Source: Neglectibacter sp. X58
Lineage (GTDB): Bacteria > Bacillota > Clostridia > Oscillospirales > Acutalibacteraceae
Assembly (NCBI RefSeq): GCF_009936035.1
Contig: NZ_QWEO01000003.1
Span: 122,438 to 186,437 of the forward strand
DNA: 64,000 nucleotides
Direction of reading: 5' to 3'
This document shows, piece by piece, positions 7,504 to 16,661 of this stretch. The position numbers were made by a program, and so were the translations under genes. Each line of letters begins with the position of its first letter. The stretch's first letter is position 1. The notes beneath the pieces were generated by a model. The model searched no databases. It was not told the DNA's origin and saw only the letters and a program-made list of their open reading frames with translations.

Positions 7504-10124
7504 TGATTCAGGCACCACGGAACGCAACTCTTGCAGAGGCGCTTTATAGGAATATCGACAAGAACGAGTATTTGCAGGAAATCTACGGAGACCTTCTATA
7601 CAATTATTCGATTAAACTATTCCATACTGACCGCAGACCGCGAGACATCCCCGTGAAGGATGCATTGCGGTTTGCTGACTTGCTGTCCAAATCCGTTCAC
7701 ACACCTACCGCCGATAGGGACAGGCTGTGGGGACAGGAAATAGCCATACTGCTTCGGCTCCTATATCCGGAAGATGCATCCGCAAAATATTATCTCGGCT
7801 CTGTGCTTTCGGCGGTAGGAAACTATCGTGGCTTGAGATCCAAAACGGTCGAGGGCTTTGAGAGCGAAAACCTTCTTGACCAGATTTTCTACGAATATGA
7901 TAAAGAAGAACACAGGATTCCCGGAAAGAATGATGAATATTTTTTCAATGACCAGATGCTTGTATATAAGGGCATGAAGGAGAAATTCTTCAGCTACTCC
8001 GGTCCCACCTCGATGGGGAAATCCTTTGTTGTTCAAACATACATTCAACAGGAAATAGAGAATGGCTCAACCGATAACTTTGCCATTCTCGTCCCAACCA
8101 AGGCACTCATCAATGAAGTAAGGAGCAACCTGATCGGTGCCTTGCAGTCAAAATTGAAGGAACTGAACTACCGTATTGTGACGGCCTCCGGAGATCTGGT
8201 TCTGCAGCAGGATCACCATTTCATTTTTGTGATGACGCCAGAACGCTTGCTCCATATGATGATCGAGCGAGAGAACATACACATTGACTTCCTATTCATT
8301 GACGAAGCGCATAAAATTTCGGCTCGTGGCGGCAGAAGTACATACTACTTCAAGGTGCTTACGCAATTGGGTAGACAGAAAACGCTCCCCACTGTAATTT
8401 TTGCATCTCCCAACATACCCAATCCAGAGGTGTACATGAACATCATCCCTGGAATCGAAAAAGCAGATATGAAGAAGCTGGCATCACGGTTTGCACCGGT
8501 GTGCCAATTTAAATATTTCCTGAATGTTCCGGGGCGTGGTGGGTATTACTACAATGATTATTCAAAGCAATTCGAGAGGTGCTATACCATACCTGAAGGG
8601 CAGGAGTTATGTGATATAGTTGCCACGGTCGGACAGGATAAGCAGAATGTGGTTTATTGTAGTTCCCGCAGAAGTGTTCTGGAGCAGGCGGTAAAATATG
8701 CAAGAAATATTCATCCGAAGAATGATGAGACACTGAACGCTTTAGCCACAGAAATCCGACAGGAAGTCCATGATGACTGTTATCTTGCGGATTTGATTGT
8801 CAGAGGTGTTGCCTATCATGTAGGATACCTTCCTGCAAATATCCGTCTGCGAATTGAGAAGAGTTTTGAAAAAGGCGATTTGAGGACCATATTTTGCACG
8901 AGTACGCTCATTGAGGGTGTAAATCTTCCTGCCGATAATCTCTTCATTACCAGCTATCGTAACGGTCAGAGCAACATGGACGAAGTGGAATTCAGAAACT
9001 TGGTGGGGCGTGTCGGCAGAATCAAATATAACCTCTATGGCAATGTCATTCTTGTGAAACTGGATGAAAAACTTAAAGAGGAGCGTTACAAGGAATTACT
9101 GCAGACGGATGTGCCGCCACAGGAGTCTGCTCTCGATATAAAGCAGAACACGGACTATATGGGTGCATTGGTCAGGGATCTTGCTGATGGCGATATCGAG
9201 ATGAGTACATGCCATGATGCAGCGACCGAGACTGATTTTGAAGCCCTGCGTAAGTTCGGGCTGATTCTTACCCGTGATTTGGCATCTGGCAAAGTGACGC
9301 CGGTGACGCAGAAATTCGAGAATTTCCTTTCTAATCGGCAGAAACAGCGGATCATAGAGAACTTCCCAATTCAACGCACCAGTGATGATATTACCCTTTC
9401 GTATGACCAGGCAGAAAACCTGCATGATGCCATCGTGAATGAAGGCCTTCATTACCCTGAACTTAAGGGTGAAGATGACGAGGTCGATTTCGAAGAACTG
9501 GTGGAGTTTATGATGAAGCTTCGGCGGCTGTTTAAGTGGGATATCTATGAGAAACAGACATTAGGTAAACCCGGTACAAACAGACTGGATTCTGTCATAC
9601 GATGGTATTCCACAATATTGCTCCGATGGATTCGCGGCAACGGTCTACGTACCATTATCCTCAGTGCAATTCGCTATAAGGAGAACAATCCCGAAACAGG
9701 CGTTTGGTCGGGACAGTATAAGGTAGCGGACAGATACAATTCGGAGTCAAAGTACCATAAGAACTTGGTAATCGCCGAATCCTTGAGCGTGATTGAGAAT
9801 GTACTGCTGTTCAGCATTTCCAACTATTTTAGAAAGGTATCCCTGGAATATAAAGCTGTTCACGGAATGGATCACTTTGAAAATGACTGGTACGAGTTTG
9901 TGGAATATGGCACAACCAACCCTGACACCATCTTTCTGCAGCAGAGCGGTTTCTCACGTGAAGCATCGATATTCATCCAGAAACCGTCAAACTATAGTAA
10001 GTACATCTTGGAAGTCGATGGCAAGAAACGAATAAAGCGCAGCATACTGGAATGCGGAAATATCGGCGTAGAAACCGAGGCTACGGACATTCAGTTTAAC
10101 ATTCCTGAATTATTTATAGATTAA
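7503..10124 (+). CDS. hamB: HamB-like superfamily 2 helicase, Hachiman system
   Basis: An 873-residue SF2 DNA helicase, the sensor and motor partner of HamA. Motif I is GPTSMGKS at residues 167-174, motif Ia is ILVPTKALINEVR, motif II is DEAH at 267-270, motif III is ASPN instead of the more usual SAT, and motif VI is NLVGRVGRIKYN near residue 505. STLIEGVNLPADNLFI marks the second RecA-like domain. About 330 residues after the helicase core would clamp or sense DNA. The start codon overlaps the stop of hamA (TAATG), so the two are coupled. A rho-independent terminator begins 20 bases after the stop. Composition matches the rest of the island, consistent with joint transfer. Confidence 0.87.
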   Translation: MIQAPRNATLAEALYRNIDKNEYLQEIYGDLLYNYSIKLFHTDRRPRDIPVKDALRFADLLSKSVHTPTADRDRLWGQEIAILLRLLYPEDASAKYYLGSVLSAVGNYRGLRSKTVEGFESENLLDQIFYEYDKEEHRIPGKNDEYFFNDQMLVYKGMKEKFFSYSGPTSMGKSFVVQTYIQQEIENGSTDNFAILVPTKALINEVRSNLIGALQSKLKELNYRIVTASGDLVLQQDHHFIFVMTPERLLHMMIERENIHIDFLFIDEAHKISARGGRSTYYFKVLTQLGRQKTLPTVIFASPNIPNPEVYMNIIPGIEKADMKKLASRFAPVCQFKYFLNVPGRGGYYYNDYSKQFERCYTIPEGQELCDIVATVGQDKQNVVYCSSRRSVLEQAVKYARNIHPKNDETLNALATEIRQEVHDDCYLADLIVRGVAYHVGYLPANIRLRIEKSFEKGDLRTIFCTSTLIEGVNLPADNLFITSYRNGQSNMDEVEFRNLVGRVGRIKYNLYGNVILVKLDEKLKEERYKELLQTDVPPQESALDIKQNTDYMGALVRDLADGDIEMSTCHDAATETDFEALRKFGLILTRDLASGKVTPVTQKFENFLSNRQKQRIIENFPIQRTSDDITLSYDQAENLHDAIVNEGLHYPELKGEDDEVDFEELVEFMMKLRRLFKWDIYEKQTLGKPGTNRLDSVIRWYSTILLRWIRGNGLRTIILSAIRYKENNPETGVWSGQYKVADRYNSESKYHKNLVIAESLSVIENVLLFSISNYFRKVSLEYKAVHGMDHFENDWYEFVEYGTTNPDTIFLQQSGFSREASIFIQKPSNYSKYILEVDGKKRIKRSILECGNIGVETEATDIQFNIPELFID

Positions 10125-10144
10125 TATAGTCACAGAGACCGTTG

Positions 10145-10179
10145 AGCCTCCTGCAATGATGCAGGGGGCTTATTTTTTT
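10145..10179 (+). terminator. Terminator after the defence operon
   Basis: Eleven-base-pair stem (10145-10155 with 10160-10170, loop ATGA, one G-T pair) followed by a run of T to 10179. It closes the run of seven rightward genes. Confidence 0.9.
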
Positions 10180-10619
10180 GCTCATTTTAGAATTTTTCTA
10201 TTCTCCCAAGTCCTACCCAAGTCTTACCCAAGAACATCCCAAATGGTCACATCGCAGTTGCACGCCGTTCCAAGTACAATGAAAGCGCAACGAGATTAGA
10301 TTCAAACGAATTTCTCAATATGGGAACATGTGTCCTTAGAGTATTGAGGACTCGAATGGATTTGGCCATCGAGACGACTGCACAATCATATGTGCAGTTG
10401 TCTGGGCGGTCAACGCTCAAATAAAAATTGTATACGGCCGGAGTGACGTCCGAAGGCAGGATACTACATACCGTTTTCAGGAAAACCGACAGGACTTTTC
10501 TGGAAACGAGTCTGGTACCCTCGGTTTCGTGCGTTCTATTTCGACCGTCTGGGGGTATCGCTCCCAGGTATATGCCAGTTTTCTGCCTTATGACCCTCGC
10601 GGCCAGAAAGGACGAAAAC
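10180..10619 (+). other. Gene-free AT-rich segment with a strong hairpin
   Basis: No convincing gene. Positions 10208-10241 hold three spaced copies of a CCCAAG-containing word. Positions 10372-10403 form a 13-bp stem (one G-T pair) with a 6-base loop and no T-tract, so it is not a simple terminator. The segment ends with the AAAGGACG ribosome binding site of the next gene. It is probably the upstream region of a mobile-element operon. Confidence 0.6.
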
Positions 10620-11024
10620 ATGGCAACAAGAGTCAAAAAATTTACGGTCAACTACAACGGTGATCCAATTCGGGAAGGCGAGGTCATGGTGCCTTTCCCC
10701 TACACGGAACTTGATGCGGAATGTTGCGTCAACCGTGAGTGCATCAGTTCTGTAACGCAGGGCGGCAGGGTTTTTCGTGTGATTTACAAGGCGGTTCCTG
10801 AACGCTGGGCGAAGGTAGCCCGCTCCGCCTTGAATTTGGTGGAGAATGAAGAACTTGGTCACTATGACATCCCGAATTCTATCTCGATGGACAAGCTGTT
10901 CGATGAGTTCAACATGGAAGTGGGAACATCTCCCTCCGCCGAGGACATCTTGCTCGGTGATGATGATCAGGATTTGGACGACATGCTATCCACCTTTGGA
11001 TGTCTTGTTCAAGCGCATCTATGA
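10620..11024 (+). pseudogene. Mobile-element protein, C-terminus replaced at a junction
   Basis: A 134-residue reading frame with a good start (AAAGGACG six bases before the ATG at 10620). It begins with KKFTVNYNGDPIREGEVMVP, contains PYTELDAECCVNRECI, and ends in a region rich in acidic residues (EDILLGDDDQDLDDML). This resembles short regulatory or sigma-like proteins carried by clostridial integrative elements, but I cannot name the family. The last seven residues (CLVQAHL) run into DNA that, in another frame, encodes a serine recombinase. The natural C-terminus therefore seems to have been lost at about position 10,995. Whether the stump is still functional is unknown. Confidence 0.55.
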
Positions 11025-11400
11025 GGACATGGTGGCGGGACGGCTCAGCCCGGAGCGGTTTGACAAACTCTCCACGCAGTATGAGGAGGAGCAGAAGCAG
11101 GTACGGCAGGTCATTGGGGAACTGCAATCGTTGATTGACGATGGTGAGCAGGAAGCCCACGACCTCCGGCAATTTCTGAAAAGTGTCCGCAAGTACACCG
11201 ACCCGGAAGAATTGACGGCGGAAATGCTGAACGAACTGGTTGACAAGATCATCGTCCACGCTCCTGACAAAAGTAGCGGACACCGCAGGCAGAAGATTGA
11301 GATTTACTACAAGGCCGCTGGGATCATCGACATCGCTGACAACCTCTGTGAAGCCGGGGACGGCAGAGGACAGTGGCGTAAAGAGCGGAAAACGGCCTGA
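10999..11400 (+). pseudogene. C-terminal remnant of a large serine recombinase
   Basis: About 133 codons matching the end of a TnpX/Tn4451-type large serine recombinase: LFKRIYEDMVAGRLSPERF, a coiled-coil stretch (residues like YEEEQKQVRQVIGELQSLI), then YTDPEELTAEMLNELVDKII and PDKSSGHRRQKIEIYYK, which I recognise as the DUF4368-type tail. The catalytic resolvase domain and zinc ribbon are absent and there is no start signal, so it cannot act. It is joined directly to the truncated gene at 10620. The arrangement suggests deletion inside an integrated element that probably delivered the defence island. Confidence 0.8.
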
Positions 11401-11404
11401 AAAA

Positions 11405-11438
11405 GCAGGACTGTGACCTTTTACAGTCACAGCCCTGC
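11405..11438. repeat. Inverted repeat after the recombinase remnant
   Basis: Arms 11405-11417 and 11426-11438 pair over 12 of 13 positions with an 8-base loop; there is no T-run. It sits where the end of the former element would be expected, just at the return to GC-rich sequence. Confidence 0.6.
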
Positions 11439-11500
11439 CTTACATAGAATACTTCGTTGCGGCACTTTGCCGTTATGGCGGCGCGCCTGCTTTTTGCCAT

Positions 11501-11689
11501 TCACTGTCCGCTGCTTTCCTGCAGGTTTTTCCAGCCTGCCGGGGTCAGGGCGTTTTTGCAGTAGCTTTCCAGTTGGGCCTTGGTGCAAAGCTTTGCACCG
11601 CTCTGGATAATCTGCTCCTGCAGAATAACAGGCAAGGTATTGAAATAGGATTGGGCGGCCCTGTCCATGCCGGGAATTTGTTTCTCCAT
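11501..11689 (-). CDS. Small protein of unknown function (62 aa)
   Basis: Encodes a 62-residue soluble protein with an ATG at 11689 and AAAGGATG about 7 bases upstream. It begins MEKQIPGMDRAAQSYFNTLP and has a helix-rich body with QEQIIQSGAKLCTKAQLESY; it looks like small cytoplasmic proteins seen in clostridia, but I know no function. It stands alone between the mobile-element scar and the ABC operon, transcribed toward the scar. An alternative frame starting at 11699 gives a less protein-like sequence and was not chosen. Confidence 0.5.
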   Translation of the reverse strand: MEKQIPGMDRAAQSYFNTLPVILQEQIIQSGAKLCTKAQLESYCKNALTPAGWKNLQESSGQ

Positions 11690-11877
11690 GCTGCATCATC
11701 CTTTCATGGTGGTCTTTTTGTAGCCTGCCCGGTTTTGCCGCCGGTATGCTTAGAAAAACTTTCCCATGATATATCTGTCAAAAACCTTACGATTTTTTTA
11801 ACTTTCTTGCATGGCCTGTGTGTTTGCAGTAAAATAGGACAGGACGCTCTATTTATTATGTTTTTTGCGGCTGGCTC

Positions 11878-11912
11878 TTGACACGATATTTATATGATAT
11901 TATAATAATATC
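11878..11912 (+). promoter_or_regulatory. Promoter of the ABC exporter with overlapping palindrome
   Basis: TTGACA at 11878-11883 and TATAAT at 11901-11906, spaced 17 bases, a consensus promoter. GATATTAT/ATAATATC around a central A (11896-11912) forms an 8-bp palindrome over the -10 box, which could be a repressor operator. No regulator gene is adjacent. The leader to the start at 11987 is about 75 bases. Confidence 0.75.
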
Positions 11913-11986
11913 AAGTCAGGCAGGAAATAGAGCTTGCAGGGCAGGCAAACCTGTCTTGGCAAAAAGGAGAAGGGGGTTATTTTGCT

Positions 11987-12700
11987 ATGCTATCCATTAG
12001 CGGTGTAACAAAGAAGTATCGGAAAACCTTGGCAAACGACAATATCAGTTTTGCCGTAGGGGACGGGCAGATTGGCATCCTGCTGGGGCCAAACGGCGCG
12101 GGGAAATCCACCATCATCAAATGCATTACAGGCCTTTTGCGCTTTACCGGGCGCATTGAAATCAACGGCCTTACAAACACTTCAACAGAGGCCAAGCGGC
12201 AGTTGGGGTACATACCGGAGATGCCCGCTGTTTACGACCTGCTGACAGTGGAAGAGCATCTGGAGTTCATCCGCCGGGCCTATAAGGTGGAGGATGAAGC
12301 CTACACCCAGCAGCTTCTGGAGCGGCTGGAGCTGTGGGACAAAAAGGATAAGCTGGGCAAGGAGCTTTCCAAGGGTATGCAGCAGAAGCTTTCCATCTGC
12401 TGCGCCTTGTGCCACAAGCCCAGGGTGGCTATTTTTGACGAGCCTCTTGTGGGCCTGGATCCCCATGCCATCAAAGAATTGAAGGCTATTTTCCGGGAAT
12501 TGAAACAGAGCGGCTGCTCTGTGCTTATCAGCACCCACATGATAGACAGTGTGGAGGACTATTGGGATGTGGCAAACATTATGATAGGCGGCCGGTTTGC
12601 CGCCACCCGGTATAATGACGGCACAGAGGGCCAGGATTTGGAGGAACTGTTCTTCCAGATTACCGAAGGCAAAGCTCCTGAGGGAGGCGAGTCCCTATGA
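11987..12700 (+). CDS. ABC transporter ATP-binding protein
   Basis: A 237-residue nucleotide-binding subunit of an ABC-2 type exporter. Walker A is GPNGAGKST at residues 34-42, the signature is LSKGMQQKLS at 127-136, and Walker B is VAIFDEPLVGLDP at 147-159, followed by an H-loop (STHMID). The gene overlaps the permease start by 4 bases (ATGA), so the pair is coupled. The substrate is unknown; related two-gene systems export drugs, antimicrobial peptides or natrium. The strong promoter with a palindrome suggests induction by the exported compound. Confidence 0.9.
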   Translation: MLSISGVTKKYRKTLANDNISFAVGDGQIGILLGPNGAGKSTIIKCITGLLRFTGRIEINGLTNTSTEAKRQLGYIPEMPAVYDLLTVEEHLEFIRRAYKVEDEAYTQQLLERLELWDKKDKLGKELSKGMQQKLSICCALCHKPRVAIFDEPLVGLDPHAIKELKAIFRELKQSGCSVLISTHMIDSVEDYWDVANIMIGGRFAATRYNDGTEGQDLEELFFQITEGKAPEGGESL

Positions 12701-14319
12701 GAAACGCCTTGGGGTATCTGACACGCACAAAGCTGAAAAACCAGATAAAAGATTTGCTGCACTCTCCGGCAAAGCTGATTTACGTGGTGATAATGTTGGC
12801 CCTCCTGGTTTTTTCCGTTATGGGCCGCAGCGGCCAGGAGCTGGAAACGCCCCAGCCCATGTACCAGCTTACTGCCATGCTCACTTTGTTCTACAGCTTC
12901 ACGTTCCTGATGGCACTGGCAACCGGGGGCAATTCTGCCAAAACACCTATGTTCACCTTGTCGGACGTGACCCTTCTCTTCCCTGCCCCCCTGCACCCTA
13001 ACCGGGTGCTGGTATACGGGCTTATGCGGCAGTTAGGGCTTTCCCTGGTGATGGCCTTGGTTCTGGCGTTCCAGTATGGCTGGCTGAAGGTGGCGTTTGG
13101 CATCACCTGGGGGCATATGGCACTGATTATCCTGGGGTTTGCCATCTGCATTTTCCTGGCTGCCTTCTGCTCCATGGCCATCTACAGCCGCACCAGCGGC
13201 AAGGAAAACGCCACCACTACGCTGCGGATATGCATTTATGCTATAGCGGCCCTTTACCTTGTGTGGATGGCTTACACCTGCCGGGACTCCCTCCTCCCCC
13301 TGCTTTCCGGCGGAAAGGATTTCTATAGCGCCATGGACAGTTGTGCTTCTTTCCTGTCCTCCTTCCCGGGAATGCTGTTCCCAGCTGGGGGCTGGTCAGC
13401 GGCTATTATCGGAGGCGCTCTTACAGAGGATATGCCGATGATCCTTGCTGGGGCCGCACTGTGCCTGGTGCTGATAGCAGCGCTGGCTGTGCTTATTGTC
13501 ACCTGCAAAAATAACTACTATGAGGATGTGCTGGAAACTGCCGAGCTGGCCCAATCCAATGTGACCGCCCAGAAAGAGGGCAAGGTCAATGAGTTGGTGC
13601 CCAAGAATGTGAAGGTGGGCAAGACTGGCCTCCGCAATGGCTGGGGCGCCAGCGCCCTCTATTACAAGCACCGCATTGAAAACCGGCGGGCCGGGGTATT
13701 CTTCCTGTCCAACATGTCCCTGATTTTCGTGGTAATCATCCTCTTCTTTGCCTTTGTGATGAAGCAATCCATGGAGGGCGATACCGGGGCCGCAATTATT
13801 GCCACATTTTCCATGGCTACCTACATGCAGATCTTCTCGGAGAGCATGGGCCGCTTTAACCTGGAGCTTATCAAGCCTTTCATCTACCTGATGCCTGAAC
13901 CGCCTCTGAAAAAGCTGCTGTACTGCATGAAGGAAACGCTTATTTCAGACGTGATGGAAGCCGTTATCATCTTTGTGCCCGCGGGGCTACTGGTGAAGGC
14001 TGATGTGCTGATCATTGTGCTGTGCATTGTGGCGCGGATTTCCTTCTCGCTGCTGTTTACGGCAGGCAATATTTTGGTGGAGCGGGTGTTCGGCTCGGTT
14101 TCTTCCAAAATGATGGTCTTGTTCTTCTACTTCCTGGCGCTGATTGTAATGGCCCTGCCTGGGATTGCGGCTGGCATCGGCCTGATGTTCCTGCTGCCAG
14201 AGTCCTTTGGGTTTGCCGGCATGTTCCTGGGAATGACAGCCGTCAATGTGCCCCTATCCCTGCTGGTCATGTACCTGTGCCGCAATTTACTTCAATACGC
14301 GGAACTGAATAACCGATAA
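12697..14319 (+). CDS. ABC-2 type exporter permease
   Basis: A 540-residue integral membrane protein with about twelve hydrophobic segments, for example VVIMLALLVFSVMG near residue 31 and LIFVVIILFFAFVM near 345. It has two membrane blocks with a hydrophilic loop at roughly residues 270-330, as in fused ABC-2 permeases. It starts within the last codons of the ATPase gene and ends just before a strong hairpin, so the two genes make a complete small transporter unit. No extracytoplasmic binding protein is present, which fits an exporter. Confidence 0.87.
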   Translation: MRNALGYLTRTKLKNQIKDLLHSPAKLIYVVIMLALLVFSVMGRSGQELETPQPMYQLTAMLTLFYSFTFLMALATGGNSAKTPMFTLSDVTLLFPAPLHPNRVLVYGLMRQLGLSLVMALVLAFQYGWLKVAFGITWGHMALIILGFAICIFLAAFCSMAIYSRTSGKENATTTLRICIYAIAALYLVWMAYTCRDSLLPLLSGGKDFYSAMDSCASFLSSFPGMLFPAGGWSAAIIGGALTEDMPMILAGAALCLVLIAALAVLIVTCKNNYYEDVLETAELAQSNVTAQKEGKVNELVPKNVKVGKTGLRNGWGASALYYKHRIENRRAGVFFLSNMSLIFVVIILFFAFVMKQSMEGDTGAAIIATFSMATYMQIFSESMGRFNLELIKPFIYLMPEPPLKKLLYCMKETLISDVMEAVIIFVPAGLLVKADVLIIVLCIVARISFSLLFTAGNILVERVFGSVSSKMMVLFFYFLALIVMALPGIAAGIGLMFLLPESFGFAGMFLGMTAVNVPLSLLVMYLCRNLLQYAELNNR

Positions 14320-14324
14320 CAAAC

Positions 14325-14359
14325 ATGCGGCCCCCTGTCGTTGTGGCAGGGGGCCGCAT
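14325..14359. terminator. Bidirectional terminator between converging genes
   Basis: A perfect 13-bp GC-rich stem (14325-14337 with 14347-14359) with a 9-base loop between the ABC operon and the leftward recD2 gene. The T-tracts on both sides are weak, but the stem is very stable. Confidence 0.75.
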
Positions 14360-14364
14360 ACATA

Positions 14365-16581
14365 TTATATTTCTTCCTGTTCCTTTTCCAAAAGCCATTG
14401 CAGGCCTGTATACCGCCGGGTTTTCCGGTCATTTTCAATCATCGCGGCAATCGTAGACTTCCGTCCTGCCAGAATCAGCAACTGCTTTGCCCGGGTGACC
14501 CCGGTATACAGCAGGTTCCGGTAACACAATTGGCCGGGAGGGTTGAGCACAGGGATAATGACAGCGGTGAACTCATTGCCCTGGCTTTTATGTACTGTTA
14601 CAGCATAGGCAGGCTCCAATTCATTGGCGGCATGGTCAAAGTCATACAATACTTCTTTGTCGTCTATCTCTACCCGGATAGCGCCGCCGGGTTTATCAAT
14701 CTCCGTGATAACCCCCATGTCCCCGTTGAACACCCCTTCCCCGGAGGTGCCGTCCTCCCGCGTCCAGGGAAGGTTATAATCATTTTTCACCTGCATCACC
14801 TTATCCCCCAGCCGGAAAAGCTGCCCGTTTATCCGCGCTTCTGTTTTTCCCTTCCGGGGCGGGTTCACTGCCTCCCGCAAAAGCTTGTTCAGCTCTACTG
14901 TGCCCAGCTCTCCCTTACGGCCCGGACACAGCACCTGGATATCGGAAACGCTGGAAAAGCCATAGCTTCTAGGCAGGCGCTGGGCGCAAAGGGAAACAAT
15001 CAACTGGGCTGTCTCTGCCGGATCTTCCCGGGGCATAAAGAAAAAATCACTGTCCCGGCGGCGAAGCTCCGGCAGCTTCCCCTCCACAATGCGGTGGGCG
15101 CTTAAAACAATCAGGCTTTCCATGGACTGGCGGAAGATTTCCTTTAGCTGCACTGTGGGAAAAAGCTGGGAGGCAATTAAATCCCCCAGCACATTGCCCG
15201 CCCCTACAGAAGGAAGCTGGTCGCTGTCCCCCACCAGAATCAGCCGGCAGGAAAGGGGCAATGCCCGCAAAAGGCTTTCAAACACATAAGCGTCCACCAT
15301 GGAAAGCTCGTCTACCACCAGGCAGTCGCATTCCAGGGGATTGCGCTCGTTGCGGGTGAAGACGGGGTTATCCTGCTCGTCCCAGTCTACCTGGAGCATC
15401 CGGTGGATGGTTTTGGCCTCCTCCCCAGTCAGTTCGCTCATGCGCTTAGCGGCCCGGCCTGTGGGGGCCGCCAGCAGCACCTTTTCCCCGGAAAGCTTCA
15501 GGATGTGGATGATGGCATTCAAGGTGGTGGTTTTGCCTGTGCCCGGCCCCCCCGTGAGGATGAGGATTCCCTTTTCCATAGCAGCCCGGATGGCCTCTTT
15601 CTGCTTTTCCGCATATTGTACGCCCTTACGGGCCTCAATAGCCGCAATCTGCACGTCGGCCCCGCCAAGAGCCTGGGGAGGAATACGGAGCATGGCCTTC
15701 ATCCGGGCAGCTATATAAGACTCGGAAATATGCTGGCGCTCCAGAAAGATAAAGTCCTTGCCATCTACGTTCTCGCATCTCAACTGGAAGCTTTCGCACA
15801 GGGTATACACCGCGTCCTGGGCCATTTCCAGCTCTACCCCCAGCATCTGAGCGGCGGCACTGCACAGCTTGTCCCAGGGCAGGCAGGTGTGGCCGTTGTC
15901 CAGGTTGTGCCTCAGCACATACAACACCCCAGCCTGCACCCGGCCCAAATCATCCCTGGGCTTTTCCATAGACTCCGCTATCATGTCCGCGATGGTAAAG
16001 CTGATGTTCATGCCATCCTCGCACAGCCGGTAAGGGTCTTCCTGAATGCAGGATACGGAATCCTGCCCATAGGTTTTCCACACCTGCACCGCCTCTTCCG
16101 GGCGCACCCCATAGGCCCCCAGGTAGGCCATCAGCTCCCGGATGCCGTATACACGCTTCAGTTCCTCCCCAATGGACTGGGCCTTCTCCTTTGTAATCCC
16201 CTTGATTTGGGAAAGACGCTCCGGCTCCCGCTCCATCACCTCCAAGGCCTTTTCCCCAAAGGTTTCCACAATGCGCCGGGCCGTGGCAGGGCCTACGCCT
16301 TTCACCGCTCCGGAAGCCAGATATTTCATCATGGCAGCGGCTGTGGCAGGGCGGGCACGCTCAAAGGTTTGGGCCTTAAACTGCTGCCCAAAGGAGGGAT
16401 GGGTATCCCATCCGCCGTATACCTGCAGTTCCTCCCCTTCACTGACAAAAGGGAACTCCCCTACCACTGTCACCAGTTCTTCCCCTGCCGCCATCTCCAG
16501 CACAGTATACTGGTTTTTATCGTTGTGGTAGACCACATGCTCCACTGTCCCACTCAGCTCTAAAAGCCCGTTTTCAGCCAA
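14365..16581 (-). CDS. recD2: RecD2-type SF1B DNA helicase
   Basis: A 738-residue ATP-dependent 5'-3' helicase for recombination and repair, of the RecD2 type that works without RecB/RecC. An N-terminal OB-like region (GTVEHVVYHNDKNQYTVLEM) is followed by helix-hairpin-helix repeats (KGVGPATARRIV), Walker A GGPGTGKTTT near residue 342, motif II VDELSMVD, motif III LVGDSDQLPSVG and motif VI AVTVHKSQGNEF. The start is a TTG preceded by GGAGGATG; there is no upstream in-frame ATG close by. It is the last gene of the leftward stretch and converges on the ABC operon. Confidence 0.93.
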   Translation of the reverse strand: MAENGLLELSGTVEHVVYHNDKNQYTVLEMAAGEELVTVVGEFPFVSEGEELQVYGGWDTHPSFGQQFKAQTFERARPATAAAMMKYLASGAVKGVGPATARRIVETFGEKALEVMEREPERLSQIKGITKEKAQSIGEELKRVYGIRELMAYLGAYGVRPEEAVQVWKTYGQDSVSCIQEDPYRLCEDGMNISFTIADMIAESMEKPRDDLGRVQAGVLYVLRHNLDNGHTCLPWDKLCSAAAQMLGVELEMAQDAVYTLCESFQLRCENVDGKDFIFLERQHISESYIAARMKAMLRIPPQALGGADVQIAAIEARKGVQYAEKQKEAIRAAMEKGILILTGGPGTGKTTTLNAIIHILKLSGEKVLLAAPTGRAAKRMSELTGEEAKTIHRMLQVDWDEQDNPVFTRNERNPLECDCLVVDELSMVDAYVFESLLRALPLSCRLILVGDSDQLPSVGAGNVLGDLIASQLFPTVQLKEIFRQSMESLIVLSAHRIVEGKLPELRRRDSDFFFMPREDPAETAQLIVSLCAQRLPRSYGFSSVSDIQVLCPGRKGELGTVELNKLLREAVNPPRKGKTEARINGQLFRLGDKVMQVKNDYNLPWTREDGTSGEGVFNGDMGVITEIDKPGGAIRVEIDDKEVLYDFDHAANELEPAYAVTVHKSQGNEFTAVIIPVLNPPGQLCYRNLLYTGVTRAKQLLILAGRKSTIAAMIENDRKTRRYTGLQWLLEKEQEEI

Positions 16582-16661
16582 GTTTCCACATCCTCCACTC
16601 TCTAAATCCAGCCCGCTGACTTCAAAAGCACCCTGTCAGCCGCGTCACGCTCTCCGGGTTC

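Noticed and set aside
6778..7527. Leftward frame of 249 residues opposite hamA
   Set aside because: Antisense to a clear DUF1837 gene and rich in Cys/His/Arg without any domain.
10247..10651. Leftward frame of 134 residues in the AT-rich spacer
   Set aside because: It crosses the 13-bp hairpin and the start of the gene at 10620 and has no ribosome binding site; protein-like features are weak.
15403..16563. Long rightward frame of 386 residues
   Set aside because: It lies wholly opposite recD2, whose motifs are complete; the frame shows His/Pro/Gly-rich low-complexity antisense composition and no ribosome binding site.
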